Position numbers and translations under genes: made by a program. DNA of 16,245 nt from CAYJFG01 sp964369405 (lineage in GTDB: Bacteria > Bacillota > Clostridia > Oscillospirales > Acutalibacteraceae). Below the pieces are notes generated by a model. The model did not search any database and was not told the origin of the DNA. It worked only from the letters and a program-made list of their open reading frames with translations. How positions within the stretch are numbered: position 1 is the first letter of the stretch; every line of letters begins with the position of its first letter. The DNA lies in NCBI GenBank assembly GCA_964369405.1, contig CAYJGB010000034.1:1-16245 (forward strand), read 5' to 3'. Shown in pieces: positions 1 through 7,080 of the stretch.

Positions 1-174
1 TGCGTATTCTTTTGTAATCAAATCTTTGTTATCTATTATTTGTAAAATTAGTTTTTTATGTGGCTTATCTAGCTCATCTATAAGTGTTTGATGTGCTGAT
101 GATACTAACCCTTCATACATTTTTGGTGGAGTGAATTTATCGTACCTGTAAAATATATCTTCTAGTTTACTCAT
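1..174 (-). CDS. DUF6809-like small protein, 3' end cut by window edge
   Basis: The reading frame starts with ATG at 172-174 and stays open for 58 codons to the window edge, so the C-terminus is missing. A good ribosome-binding site (AAAGGAG) sits 8 bases before the start. The N-terminus MSKLEDIFYRYDKF, with a later helical stretch around HQTLIDELDKPHKKLILQII, resembles the short DUF6809 proteins of Clostridia, often found in phages and mobile elements, whose function is unknown. The family match is from memory of the pattern and is moderate. The gene lies beyond the terminator at 482-517, so it is probably transcribed separately from the large operon upstream. Confidence 0.6.
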   Translation of the reverse strand, partial: MSKLEDIFYRYDKFTPPKMYEGLVSSAHQTLIDELDKPHKKLILQIIDNKDLITKEYA

Positions 175-412
175 AGTGTTGCTCCTTTGTTTTTTGTTAA
201 GCAACACTATATCACAGGTTGTGGAGAATAGCTATATGTAATTACTACTAAGAAATTATTTATCTGTTAAAGAACACTGCAATAAAAACATACTCGAAGC
301 AGTTGTGGTAAATGCTAAGTGCATACTTTTTGCATATCAGTGGATATAATCGCATTTTAAAATTGAATATCCCTCTAAATTTCCACACAAAAACCTCAAC
401 ATATAAAATTTA

Positions 413-431
413 TGTTATCAAAATGTTATCA
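413..431 (+). repeat. Tandem pair of TGTTATCA repeats (possible integrase arm site)
   Basis: TGTTATCA occurs at 413-420 and again at 424-431, 11 bases apart start to start. A second pair with the same 11-base spacing lies at 677-695. Short direct repeats spaced by about one helical turn are typical of integrase arm-type sites or iterons. The assignment is inference. Confidence 0.45.
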
Positions 432-481
432 CTTGCAATTTTAACATAAAATATAATGTATAAACTTTCATTAAAATGCAT

Positions 482-517
482 AAAACACGCAAAATATCGG
501 ATGTTTTGCGTGTTTTT
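482..517. terminator. Strong, probably bidirectional rho-independent terminator
   Basis: A perfect 13-bp stem pairs 482-494 with 504-516 (AAAACACGCAAAA against TTTTGCGTGTTTT) around a 9-base loop. The right arm runs into a T tract (513-517). On the minus strand the stem also ends in TTTT. It would stop leftward transcripts from the big operon before they reach the DUF6809-like gene. Confidence 0.75.
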
Positions 518-568
518 CGTATATTATTTGCATATTTTTTGCATAGCAAAGCCATTGGCTACTACTCC

Positions 569-600
569 CACTCTCCGTTTTTAGATGTAAAACGGGAGTG
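569..600. other. Bulged GC-rich hairpin, possible attachment-site core
   Basis: Bases 569-581 pair with 589-600 (CACTC-CCGTTTT against AAAACGGGAGTG), giving a 12-bp stem with one bulged T at 574. No T tract follows in either direction, so it is not a simple terminator. It lies between the two pairs of TGTTATCA repeats. On the minus strand the left flank reads GGAGAGTGGGAGTAG, which resembles the GAGTGGGA-stop 3' end of guaA, a known integration target. The surrounding sequence is not guaA, so this is only suggestive. Confidence 0.3.
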
Positions 601-609
601 CTTAGGTCT

Positions 610-637
610 AAAAAGCGTGTAAAATCGTGCTTTTTTT
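610..637 (+). terminator. Possible weak rho-independent terminator
   Basis: AAAAAGC at 610-616 can pair with GCTTTTT at 629-635 around a 12-base loop, and a run of seven T follows (631-637). The stem is short and mostly A-T. No plus-strand gene is seen upstream, so its role is unclear. Confidence 0.35.
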
Positions 638-676
638 CTCTGTATTATCATAGCTACTAGGATTATTACAGAAAAA

Positions 677-695
677 TGTTATCAATTTGTTATCG
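677..695 (+). repeat. Second tandem pair of TGTTATC repeats
   Basis: TGTTATCA at 677-684 and TGTTATCG at 688-695 repeat the 11-base spacing seen at 413-431, 264 bases away. The two pairs bracket the hairpins at 482-600 in the same orientation, as arm sites often bracket a recombination core. Confidence 0.45.
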
Positions 696-1088
696 GTTAT
701 AGGTGTGTGGATAAAAAACATTTTGCCTAAATATATAAATTATATTGTTATAAAATTGAGACCACTTTAATTGAATTATATTCTCTCTGAGTAAATAAAT
801 TTTTTCTGCTTGAAATTTAGTTCTTATTTATGATATTTTACCTTTTAGGTGTTTACTATGATGATTTTTATTGAATAAATATTCTTTTGTTATATTCAGT
901 ATTTCATATAACGATGAATAATTAAATGTTACAAATTTAATATTTACTTAAAATAGAATTTATTATTTAATAATAAATCTATATATTAATATAATTCCTT
1001 GTTATATATGCCGATATTATACATATATATAATAGAGATGTATTAAGGGTATATAATTTTGAAATAAGTAAACTATTGAATTTTAGTT

Positions 1089-1685
1089 TTAAGTTCTATT
1101 TTTTAACTCTTGATTTAACATATCATAATACTCTATGTTCATTGAACTACTTTCTTTTAAGACTGTCATAGAACTTTTAATTATTTCAAAAGTAAAGTCT
1201 GTAAAGTTTAATTTATCGCTATAATCACAGATAGTTAAAATTCCTCCAATTAAGTATTCAATATTATTACTTTTATTTTTAAAGAATACTTTTTGTTTAT
1301 ATGTAAATTCGTTTTTCCAGTAATCAAATTCTTCACCTAATAAAATTTTCATTAACAAATAATTATCAAAATCATCAGTTGACTTTTTTTTATAAGGAAT
1401 ATAGTTAACTACTAATATTCGCTTAATACTTGAAAAATAATTTTCTATATTTTCTCTATATTCAGATGAGTTTTTTTGATTGTTTTCTATCTTTAAAATC
1501 TTTGTAATTAATTTTACTTTTAAAATATTAAATATTAGGGAAGTACTATCTCTATCAAAGGTTTCTTTTTCATATGCTTCTCCTTCAAAATTTAGTGCAA
1601 CACCTCTTACATATGACTTAAGAGAAAATTCTCGTGATAATTTGTTAACGTTTTCCAGTTCAATTATTAGTTTAGATAAATTCAT
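1089..1685 (-). CDS. Hypothetical protein, 198 aa, last gene of the operon
   Basis: I do not recognise this protein. It is 198 residues long, rich in Lys, Asn, Ile and Tyr, looks soluble and probably helical, and has no signal peptide, transmembrane segment or cysteine cluster. The start is well supported: GGAGAGATACAAA precedes ATG at 1683-1685. It begins 30 bases after the stop of the ADP-ribose glycohydrolase gene, so the two are probably co-transcribed, and it is the last gene before about 900 non-coding bases. Its position next to the glycohydrolase suggests a functional pairing (for example a partner or immunity-type protein), but nothing in the sequence proves it. Confidence 0.75.
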   Translation of the reverse strand: MNLSKLIIELENVNKLSREFSLKSYVRGVALNFEGEAYEKETFDRDSTSLIFNILKVKLITKILKIENNQKNSSEYRENIENYFSSIKRILVVNYIPYKKKSTDDFDNYLLMKILLGEEFDYWKNEFTYKQKVFFKNKSNNIEYLIGGILTICDYSDKLNFTDFTFEIIKSSMTVLKESSSMNIEYYDMLNQELKNRT

Positions 1686-1715
1686 TTTGTATCTCTCCTT
1701 TAAATTATGTTATAG

Positions 1716-2549
1716 TTATTTAAGTTCTAAATGTTTCTTAAATATTTCTAAATTATTATCATCGTTATACTTGGAAGACGTTATTGCAAAAACTATCTTT
1801 TGTTGTGGTTTTATTATTTTTATTGCATCGCTGAATGCTTTAGCGACAATATGAGGCGGATTTGAAAAAGCACCACAGCCAAAAGCACCTAATATTAGAA
1901 CTTTTGCATTGTTGTAATTAGCAACTTCTATTATTCGAGTTATACGCTCTATGAAAACTTTACTTAGCGTTAATTCACTTATATTATAACATTTTGGATA
2001 GTACGGAGCAGAACAAGTTATTACATCAATTTTCACCCACTTATTTTCTTCTAAATATGAAGGAACAATTTCGTCAGATTTTAAAATTACTATGTCAGGT
2101 GAAAAAATGATTTTATTGCTATACAAGGCATTATGCAATTTTTTATGATACAAATAAAATCCATTATAAAATTCAACTTGTGAAATACATGGATATAAAT
2201 TCGTACTTCTACACAAAGATTCTTCTTGTGCTATAGCGCCATATTTTACTCCGCCACCTGGATAAATTGGATTTGCAAAATTTAATACAGTGACTTTTCC
2301 ATGTTTAATATATTTTTTTGCTACATTTAGAGTAGAATCCTCATCTATTAATATATCAATATTTCCATCTTCTTTAATATAATTAAACACATAATTTTCA
2401 TCGTACAACACACTTTTAGCCATTGAATTTTTAGTGAAATTACGTAATCTGTTATTTTTACATATTATTTGAATTGTATTTTTAAATAAATCAATTAAAT
2501 TATTTTCATCATAATAACTTAACTTAATGTTTTTGTTTGAATCAGACAT
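1716..2549 (-). CDS. Macrodomain poly(ADP-ribose) glycohydrolase-like protein (TIGR02452/DUF2263 type)
   Basis: This protein belongs to the microbial-type poly(ADP-ribose) glycohydrolases, macrodomain enzymes that hydrolyse ADP-ribose chains from proteins or other targets. The signature is visible at residues 90-120: NFANPIYPGGGVKYGAIAQE followed by a second Glu. It contains the GGG loop (98-100) and the paired catalytic glutamates (109-110). The second phosphate-binding loop, GAFGCGAFSNPP, lies around residues 222-233. The length (277 aa) fits the family and no catalytic residue is missing. The ATG has a GGAGAT ribosome site, and the gene overlaps the DUF2085 gene by 8 bases, so the two are translationally coupled. 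In this operon it could remove ADP-ribosylation made by a host, phage or cassette enzyme. No ADP-ribosyltransferase is visible in the window. Confidence 0.88.
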   Translation of the reverse strand: MSDSNKNIKLSYYDENNLIDLFKNTIQIICKNNRLRNFTKNSMAKSVLYDENYVFNYIKEDGNIDILIDEDSTLNVAKKYIKHGKVTVLNFANPIYPGGGVKYGAIAQEESLCRSTNLYPCISQVEFYNGFYLYHKKLHNALYSNKIIFSPDIVILKSDEIVPSYLEENKWVKIDVITCSAPYYPKCYNISELTLSKVFIERITRIIEVANYNNAKVLILGAFGCGAFSNPPHIVAKAFSDAIKIIKPQQKIVFAITSSKYNDDNNLEIFKKHLELK

Positions 2550-2913
2550 TTATATCTCCTATTATAATACTTATAAGCCATTTCAATATCAATAGACAAA
2601 TCGCAGATACAGAATATCCTCCTATTATACCTGTAATTAATCGACGAATATTAGTAGATTTTTTTATATTTAAAAATTGAATATTCCAGTCTATGTACAT
2701 AATAAAACATCCGCAAAATAAGTAATGCAACTCAGGAATATAAAACATAAAGCTACTTATTAAAATAACATTTCCTAAAAACACACCAGTACATCTTGCA
2801 CAAATTGGAAACTGGTATGATTTATAGAAAAAAGATCTTTCTTTTTTTCTATGACAACCTGATTTTTCACCTAGCAAATTTAGTATTTTTAATAAATTAT
2901 TTTTATTTATCAT
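2542..2913 (-). CDS. DUF2085 family small membrane protein
   Basis: The 123-residue product carries the DUF2085 pattern: Cys20-His21 followed by PICARCTG with Cys38 and Cys41, which may form a metal site at the membrane edge. Three hydrophobic segments follow at about 42-58, 62-78 and 92-117. The function of the family is unknown. The start codon lies inside the end of the upstream zinc-ribbon gene (11-base overlap) and only a weak ribosome site is seen, so translation is probably coupled. Downstream it overlaps the glycohydrolase gene. The tight overlaps on both sides suggest the three products are needed together. Confidence 0.82.
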   Translation of the reverse strand: MINKNNLLKILNLLGEKSGCHRKKERSFFYKSYQFPICARCTGVFLGNVILISSFMFYIPELHYLFCGCFIMYIDWNIQFLNIKKSTNIRRLITGIIGGYSVSAICLLILKWLISIIIGDINV

Positions 2914-3505
2914 ATTTATTTAATTCTTGAAGTAATTCAGCTTGTTTTCGTTGTAATTTATTTTTAAATGGAATAAATGAAATATTTAAAACCAATGAAA
3001 CAATAGACAATACAGTTAAAAAAGGTACAATATCGTCATTATACATAACTGTTGGTAGCCACATTGACATACATAATAAAAATATACAAGCAATAATTCC
3101 AATAGGAATTGATACTTTCATGAAACTTACTTTTTGATTTATTTCAGCTAAATCTTCTTTGATTTCATCTTGTCTATTTCTAAATTTATTGCCACAATTT
3201 CCACAAATCCAAAAAGTTTTAGACGTAGATGTTGTTTTTGAGCTTGAACCACAAGCACCACATAATAGTCCAAGTGGACCTAGTAAAATATATCCTAAAC
3301 ATCCTTTTCCTGCTCCATAACCACCACCTGATGTCGTTGTATTATACTCTGTAATTGGATGGAGATTATCTGAACCACAATTAGGACAGTTTAAAAATTT
3401 TTCTCTGTTAATCGGAACTGTAACTGAATTGGATAATTCAAATCCACAGCTACTGCAAAATTTATTTATTGAATGATTCATTGTTCCGCAATTACTACAT
3501 CTCAT
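2903..3505 (-). CDS. Double zinc-ribbon membrane protein
   Basis: The 200-residue protein starts with a complete zinc ribbon (Cys3, Cys6, Cys17, Cys20). A second ribbon is split: its first knuckle is Cys40/Cys43 and its second is Cys101/Cys104. Between them is a Gly-rich hydrophobic insertion (about 60-88), a layout reminiscent of LITAF-like membrane-inserting ribbons. Two transmembrane helices follow at about 131-150 and 160-180, with a charged C-terminal tail. The start has a strong GGAGG site. I infer that it is anchored in the membrane and binds protein or nucleic acid on the cytoplasmic face. Its exact role is unknown. Confidence 0.78.
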   Translation of the reverse strand: MRCSNCGTMNHSINKFCSSCGFELSNSVTVPINREKFLNCPNCGSDNLHPITEYNTTTSGGGYGAGKGCLGYILLGPLGLLCGACGSSSKTTSTSKTFWICGNCGNKFRNRQDEIKEDLAEINQKVSFMKVSIPIGIIACIFLLCMSMWLPTVMYNDDIVPFLTVLSIVSLVLNISFIPFKNKLQRKQAELLQELNKYDK

Positions 3506-3530
3506 ATATTCAAACCTCCAAAATCATTTT

Positions 3531-4397
3531 TTAAAAATCTTTAGATATTTCTACCATAGCATCCAAAACAAAGCTATTAAATTTATTTTGCTTATAACAT
3601 ATATTTTCCCAATCTTTTTTATTTTTATAATATTTTTGAATAAATTTATCTTGTGAGTTACATCTATCTTCATAATCATGTATTAACAGTTGATTTAACA
3701 TTTTTATGGCTTTTCCACCAAAAAGTTTTTCTTTATACAATGAAGGAAATTGTATTTCTTTATATTTACAAGGGTCTAGAATAAAACTTATACGCTTTAC
3801 ATCAAAATCAATATAAATATTATAAATTTTATCATCATAATGCATATCGCCATAAATTGCATCCATAAAATCATCTCTTGGTAAAGAAAGGGAAAATAAA
3901 TATTCTATTGTATCCACATCTTCTCTTTCAACTAAATAATTTTCAATTTTTATATAATTACTTGAGTTTTCTGATGTTCTTATGTAAGGAGTACCCCAAA
4001 ATCCATTTTCTGCAAAAAAATATGCTAATTTATATTTTCCATAATAATATGCAGTAGCAAACATTCCTGTTGCATATCCATAAGTTGTTAGACACTCATC
4101 GTCAAACGGCTCATGTGTTTCGTTTGATTTTACAACCCTTGTAAAACCATTTTTAAATAAACATTCAAAAATTTCATAGCTATTATTATAATTTCTAATG
4201 ATTTTATATAACACTAGCTTAAATGTACATTGATTCACTTTCTTTAGAGAGGCACCTTTTTTGAAAGTTTCTTCCATTTTAGAAACATTTCCCTCAATGA
4301 TGTATTTAAGTAATAGGTTGACACTTGGTCCTTCTTGTCCTAATCCTTTTTTCCATTCGAATGGAAATTGATAATTTATTTGTTCATTTATATCCAT
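3531..4397 (-). CDS. Hypothetical protein with weak ankyrin-like repeats
   Basis: The 288-residue protein has no clear enzyme motif. Helix-pair stretches such as LLLKYIIEGNVSKMEETFKK followed by GASL (about residues 28-51), and similar ones near 74-87 and 123-135, look like diverged ankyrin repeats, which bind other proteins. The match is weak and was judged by eye only. It is predicted soluble. The ATG has an AGGTGA ribosome site. The gene sits 68 bases after the Sel1-repeat gene, so two neighbouring genes seem to encode helical-repeat binding proteins, possibly adaptors for the enzymes encoded nearby. Confidence 0.65.
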   Translation of the reverse strand: MDINEQINYQFPFEWKKGLGQEGPSVNLLLKYIIEGNVSKMEETFKKGASLKKVNQCTFKLVLYKIIRNYNNSYEIFECLFKNGFTRVVKSNETHEPFDDECLTTYGYATGMFATAYYYGKYKLAYFFAENGFWGTPYIRTSENSSNYIKIENYLVEREDVDTIEYLFSLSLPRDDFMDAIYGDMHYDDKIYNIYIDFDVKRISFILDPCKYKEIQFPSLYKEKLFGGKAIKMLNQLLIHDYEDRCNSQDKFIQKYYKNKKDWENICYKQNKFNSFVLDAMVEISKDF

Positions 4398-4465
4398 TTT
4401 ATCACCTAGTTTTTTTATTTTTTAGATATTAAGGTTTATAATTAAAGCACATTTTAATAATTTAA

Positions 4466-4897
4466 TTATCTACCATCTATTCTGTACCATTTATCTTTTT
4501 TACTATTATATTTAAGTGCTCTTGTCAACACTTCATATGCTTCTTCATGTCCATTTTCAGCTGCTATTTCCAACCAGTATCCAGCTATGTTATCATCCCA
4601 AATATCATATACGATATCTCCTAAATGAATTAAACCTATATTATATTGTGATTGTACATGTCCGTTTTCAGCTGCTTTTTCCCACCAATAGCAAGCTTTG
4701 TGTGGATCATATTTTACTTCATCTGATGAATAATATTTATTAGCCAGAACAACCATACTATACACATCTCCAGCTTCCGCTTTCTCCTCTAAATTTTGCA
4801 TTTTTCTTAATAATTCTGGACTCCATTGTTTTTCTTGATTTTTATTAGAAATATTACGAGCAATTGTACCTGCTAAACGAGCTAAATCAAAACCCAT
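4466..4897 (-). CDS. Sel1-repeat protein
   Basis: The product (143 aa) contains two clear Sel1-like repeats and part of a third. The best matches are AGDVYSMVVLANKYY at about 42-56, HKACYWWEKAAENGHVQSQY at 66-85, and AGYWLEIAAENGHEEAY near 106-122. Sel1 repeats are TPR-like helical scaffolds that bind proteins, often in signalling. I chose ATG at 4895-4897, which has AAGGA upstream. A TTG codon directly before it could also start translation. There is no signal peptide, so it is probably cytoplasmic. It lies between the JAMM peptidase and the ankyrin-like gene and is likely an adaptor. Confidence 0.85.
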   Translation of the reverse strand: MGFDLARLAGTIARNISNKNQEKQWSPELLRKMQNLEEKAEAGDVYSMVVLANKYYSSDEVKYDPHKACYWWEKAAENGHVQSQYNIGLIHLGDIVYDIWDDNIAGYWLEIAAENGHEEAYEVLTRALKYNSKKDKWYRIDGR

Positions 4898-4914
4898 CAA
4901 AAACCATTCCTTTT

Positions 4915-5349
4915 CTAAATTATATTTAATTCTTCTTTTACTATTGTATACTCACCTTTATTTATTAAGGCTGTGTATGGATAGATATTTTCATTTAATA
5001 TTACGATAGGGAAATGCAATTCTCCAACATACTCTTTATTTCTATTAACCAAGCTTTTAATATACAACTCGTCACCAATCGATAAATTTTCTTGACCTTT
5101 CATATGAGTATGAAAAAAACCTGCAAATTCAATATTTCCTACTCTCCAAATTTTAATTATTTCAGAAAGGTAGTTAATATTTGGTTTGTAAATTGCAGCC
5201 TTTGTATTAATTATATTTTTGTCAAACTTTACTGATGTTATTATATTATTATAGTTTCTACCTAAAATTCCACCAATTTCGTATCCTGTCCATTTATATT
5301 TAAACAATAATTCATTATATTTTTCAAAACTTATATTCAATAAAATCAC
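4915..5349 (-). CDS. JAMM/MPN (JAB) metallopeptidase
   Basis: The 144-residue protein is almost only a JAB/MPN domain, a zinc isopeptidase fold used to cut ubiquitin-like or other proteins. The full catalytic set is present: Glu24 in YEIGGILG, and H-x-H-x7-S-x2-D as His80, His82, Ser90 and Asp93. It should therefore be an active enzyme. Translation seems to start at a GTG codon (5347-5349) with a poor ribosome site. No in-frame ATG lies closer. It sits 20 bases after a TerY-C-like zinc protein and 17 bases before the Sel1 gene. Stand-alone bacterial JAMM proteins often occur with ubiquitin-like or conflict systems, but no ubiquitin-like or E1/E2 gene is visible here. Confidence 0.88.
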   Translation of the reverse strand: MILLNISFEKYNELLFKYKWTGYEIGGILGRNYNNIITSVKFDKNIINTKAAIYKPNINYLSEIIKIWRVGNIEFAGFFHTHMKGQENLSIGDELYIKSLVNRNKEYVGELHFPIVILNENIYPYTALINKGEYTIVKEELNII

Positions 5350-5369
5350 ATCTTATCTAATGTTTTTAG

Positions 5370-5744
5370 CTATTGTGCTTTTTCTGTTCTAGCACTTATT
5401 TTTATTTCTCTTTGAGTATTAGAAAAGCTACCATTTTTACCACTATTTGGACAGTACCAGCTACTACCACCGTCATAGCAACAAACTTCTACTCCACAAT
5501 CGTTACAGAAAAATATAAATTTATTTCCACAGTGTGGACATTTATATCTAGGTCCTTTTCGCTCATTAGAAAAATTCACTATGCTATCTTTTGAGTTTTT
5601 TGAATCAGTTGAAGATCCTCCATCGGTAACACCTTCTGTTCTGACCCACATTCCGTCTGCACCTATATCTTCTCTCAAGAAAAAATGTTTTCCTGTAGTA
5701 CTGCACTTAGCAGCAATAAAAACAACTTTATTTTTAATTACCAT
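5370..5744 (-). CDS. Stand-alone TerY-C-like zinc-binding protein, degenerate copy
   Basis: This 124-residue protein is a paralogue of the one at 6694-7068. Shared features are an N-terminal Cys in AAKCSTTGKHFF, a central G-AADG/GADG-W stretch, GPRY-x-CPxCGN (Cys69, Cys72), a C-x2-CG pair (Cys80, Cys83), Cys88, and Cys98 near the end. This spacing fits the TerY-C zinc domain that normally sits at the C-terminus of TerY vWA proteins. Compared with its paralogue, two ligands are lost: Thr17 replaces the second Cys of the first pair, and Ser101 replaces the last Cys. An extra Cys89 is present. It may bind metal differently or have become a regulator. The ATG has a GGGAG site. Confidence 0.68.
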   Translation of the reverse strand: MVIKNKVVFIAAKCSTTGKHFFLREDIGADGMWVRTEGVTDGGSSTDSKNSKDSIVNFSNERKGPRYKCPHCGNKFIFFCNDCGVEVCCYDGGSSWYCPNSGKNGSFSNTQREIKISARTEKAQ

Positions 5745-5758
5745 AATAATTCTCCCTT

Positions 5759-6697
5759 CTAATCATTATTAATTAACTTGAATACTTTTAATTTTTCGTT
5801 CAACATATATTTTACATTTCGAATATATATTTCATCTTTATTTGCATATTTTAAAATACTCTCCACCAAGTAATCTGTATTAATACTATTTATAAAAGTA
5901 TACCTTAGATAGACAATTTTTTTATATTTAATTTGTGATACTGCCAAATTTATTAAAGAGTCTAAATCATGAACATATGTATTAGTAATTGTAAAATAAT
6001 TATATTTTTTCGAGTTACATTTTGGATAAATACTTTTATTCCAATTTCTATCTAATAAATCATTGTCACATAAACAAAAATAATCATAACTATCAATTGC
6101 ATTAAAAGCGTTTGTTGTAATTTCATGTGTTACATCTATATGATAATACATATTATCTATTTGTATAATATTCCATGAGTGTCTTTCATTATCTAAATCC
6201 CCATTAACAATTATCGTTTTTATTCCAAGTTCATTAGCTAAATAGGCAAAAGAATATGCTATACCTTGACATACAGCTTTTCCCTCCATAATAACACCGT
6301 AAGCACTATAACAGTCATGATTGTTTGAATAGCAATAATTAACATTGTTTTTTAGAAAATCATAAATAAGCTTTATTTTCAATATCTTTTTATTAGTTTT
6401 TGAATTAATTACATTAACAATTTTTTGTATTCTATAATAAAATACATCTAAATTATTATAACGTTTTGTTTCAAGTTCTATAGATTTGGTTAATAAATTA
6501 GTTTGATATAGTATTTTTCCACTATATTTCACGAATTTATAATTTTCGCATAAAATTATGTATGTTATCATCATTATATCTTCATTTGAAGCATTTATAG
6601 GAATAAACGTATTTTTAATATCATTACATAAATTATAATAAATATCTTTATATACTCTCTTTAAAACTGGGGAAAGGTTTAACATTTCACTGTTCAT
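5759..6697 (-). CDS. Transglutaminase-like cysteine protease domain protein
   Basis: The 312-residue protein contains a transglutaminase-like core. The catalytic triad is visible: Cys143 in GKAVCQGIAY, His173 in RHSWN and Asp188 in YYHIDVT. Bacterial members with this core are usually proteases or peptidoglycan-linked amidases rather than cross-linking enzymes. There is no signal peptide, so it probably acts in the cytoplasm. The N-terminal 110 residues are helical and the C-terminal 100 are unassigned. The start overlaps the stop of the preceding TerY-C-like gene (ATGA), indicating translational coupling, and a second TerY-C-like gene follows 14 bases later. It is thus enclosed by two copies of the same zinc protein, which may bind or control it. 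Confidence 0.84.
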   Translation of the reverse strand: MNSEMLNLSPVLKRVYKDIYYNLCNDIKNTFIPINASNEDIMMITYIILCENYKFVKYSGKILYQTNLLTKSIELETKRYNNLDVFYYRIQKIVNVINSKTNKKILKIKLIYDFLKNNVNYCYSNNHDCYSAYGVIMEGKAVCQGIAYSFAYLANELGIKTIIVNGDLDNERHSWNIIQIDNMYYHIDVTHEITTNAFNAIDSYDYFCLCDNDLLDRNWNKSIYPKCNSKKYNYFTITNTYVHDLDSLINLAVSQIKYKKIVYLRYTFINSINTDYLVESILKYANKDEIYIRNVKYMLNEKLKVFKLINND

Positions 6698-7068
6698 TGT
6701 CCCGAACCCTTTGATTTTACTAGTTCTTTATAATCACTTATTGATATGGAACCACTAACCTCTCCAGAATTTCCGCAATGAGCACATAAAAATTTTTTTG
6801 TTTCGCTTTCATAGCAAGTTAGTTTTCCACATTTACCACATTTTACATATGAGTCATTTCCACACCAAGGGCAATTATATCTAGGTCCCGTTTTTCTATA
6901 TTTAGGTTGCCATTTAAAATTAGATTTCTCAAGTGTTTTTTGATTGCAATTAAGACTGGTTACTCCTATTGTTAGTGTCCAATATCCATCTGCAGCTAAA
7001 TCATATCGCGGAAAAAACTTTTTGTTACAATTTACACATTTTGCTTCTAAAAAAACAGTATTTAACAT
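6694..7068 (-). CDS. Stand-alone TerY-C-like zinc-binding protein, intact copy
   Basis: The 124-residue protein has nine cysteines: C11 and C14, C66 and C69 (CPWCGN), C77 and C80, C85, and C95 and C98 (CAHCGNSG). This is enough for two zinc sites and matches the pattern of the TerY-C metal-binding domain, normally fused to the TerY vWA domain. Here the vWA protein (11520-12413) lacks such a tail, so I infer the domain was split off and may act in trans. The same-length paralogue at 5370-5744 has lost two of these cysteines. The ATG follows AAAGGAGA, a strong ribosome site. It overlaps the transglutaminase-like gene by four bases. Confidence 0.7.
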   Translation of the reverse strand: MLNTVFLEAKCVNCNKKFFPRYDLAADGYWTLTIGVTSLNCNQKTLEKSNFKWQPKYRKTGPRYNCPWCGNDSYVKCGKCGKLTCYESETKKFLCAHCGNSGEVSGSISISDYKELVKSKGSGQ

Positions 7069-7080
7069 TATAATCTCCTT

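Larger units (their letters stand above)
175..1088. other. Non-coding AT-rich region between DUF6809-like gene and large operon
   Basis: I see no supported gene in these 914 bases. The left half holds structured elements listed separately: two pairs of TGTTATCA-type repeats, a strong terminator hairpin, a bulged GC-rich hairpin and a possible second terminator. The right half (about 700-1088) is extremely AT-rich. The only symmetry noticed there is an all-AT palindrome at 958-978. No clear terminator directly follows the last gene of the operon at 1089. Confidence 0.7.

Noticed and set aside
958..978. All-AT palindrome as operon terminator
   Set aside because: The stem has no G-C pairs and only a one-base centre, so it would not form a stable terminator. 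In a region this AT-rich it is expected by chance.
1480..1854. Plus-strand open frame of 124 codons
   Set aside because: It lies over the 3' end of the glycohydrolase gene and most of the 198-aa gene, both on the minus strand with good ribosome sites. It has low-complexity hydrophobic content and is a shadow frame.
4898..4900. TTG start for the Sel1-repeat protein
   Set aside because: It directly precedes an ATG, adds one residue only, and the ATG is the more likely start. A true TTG start cannot be excluded.
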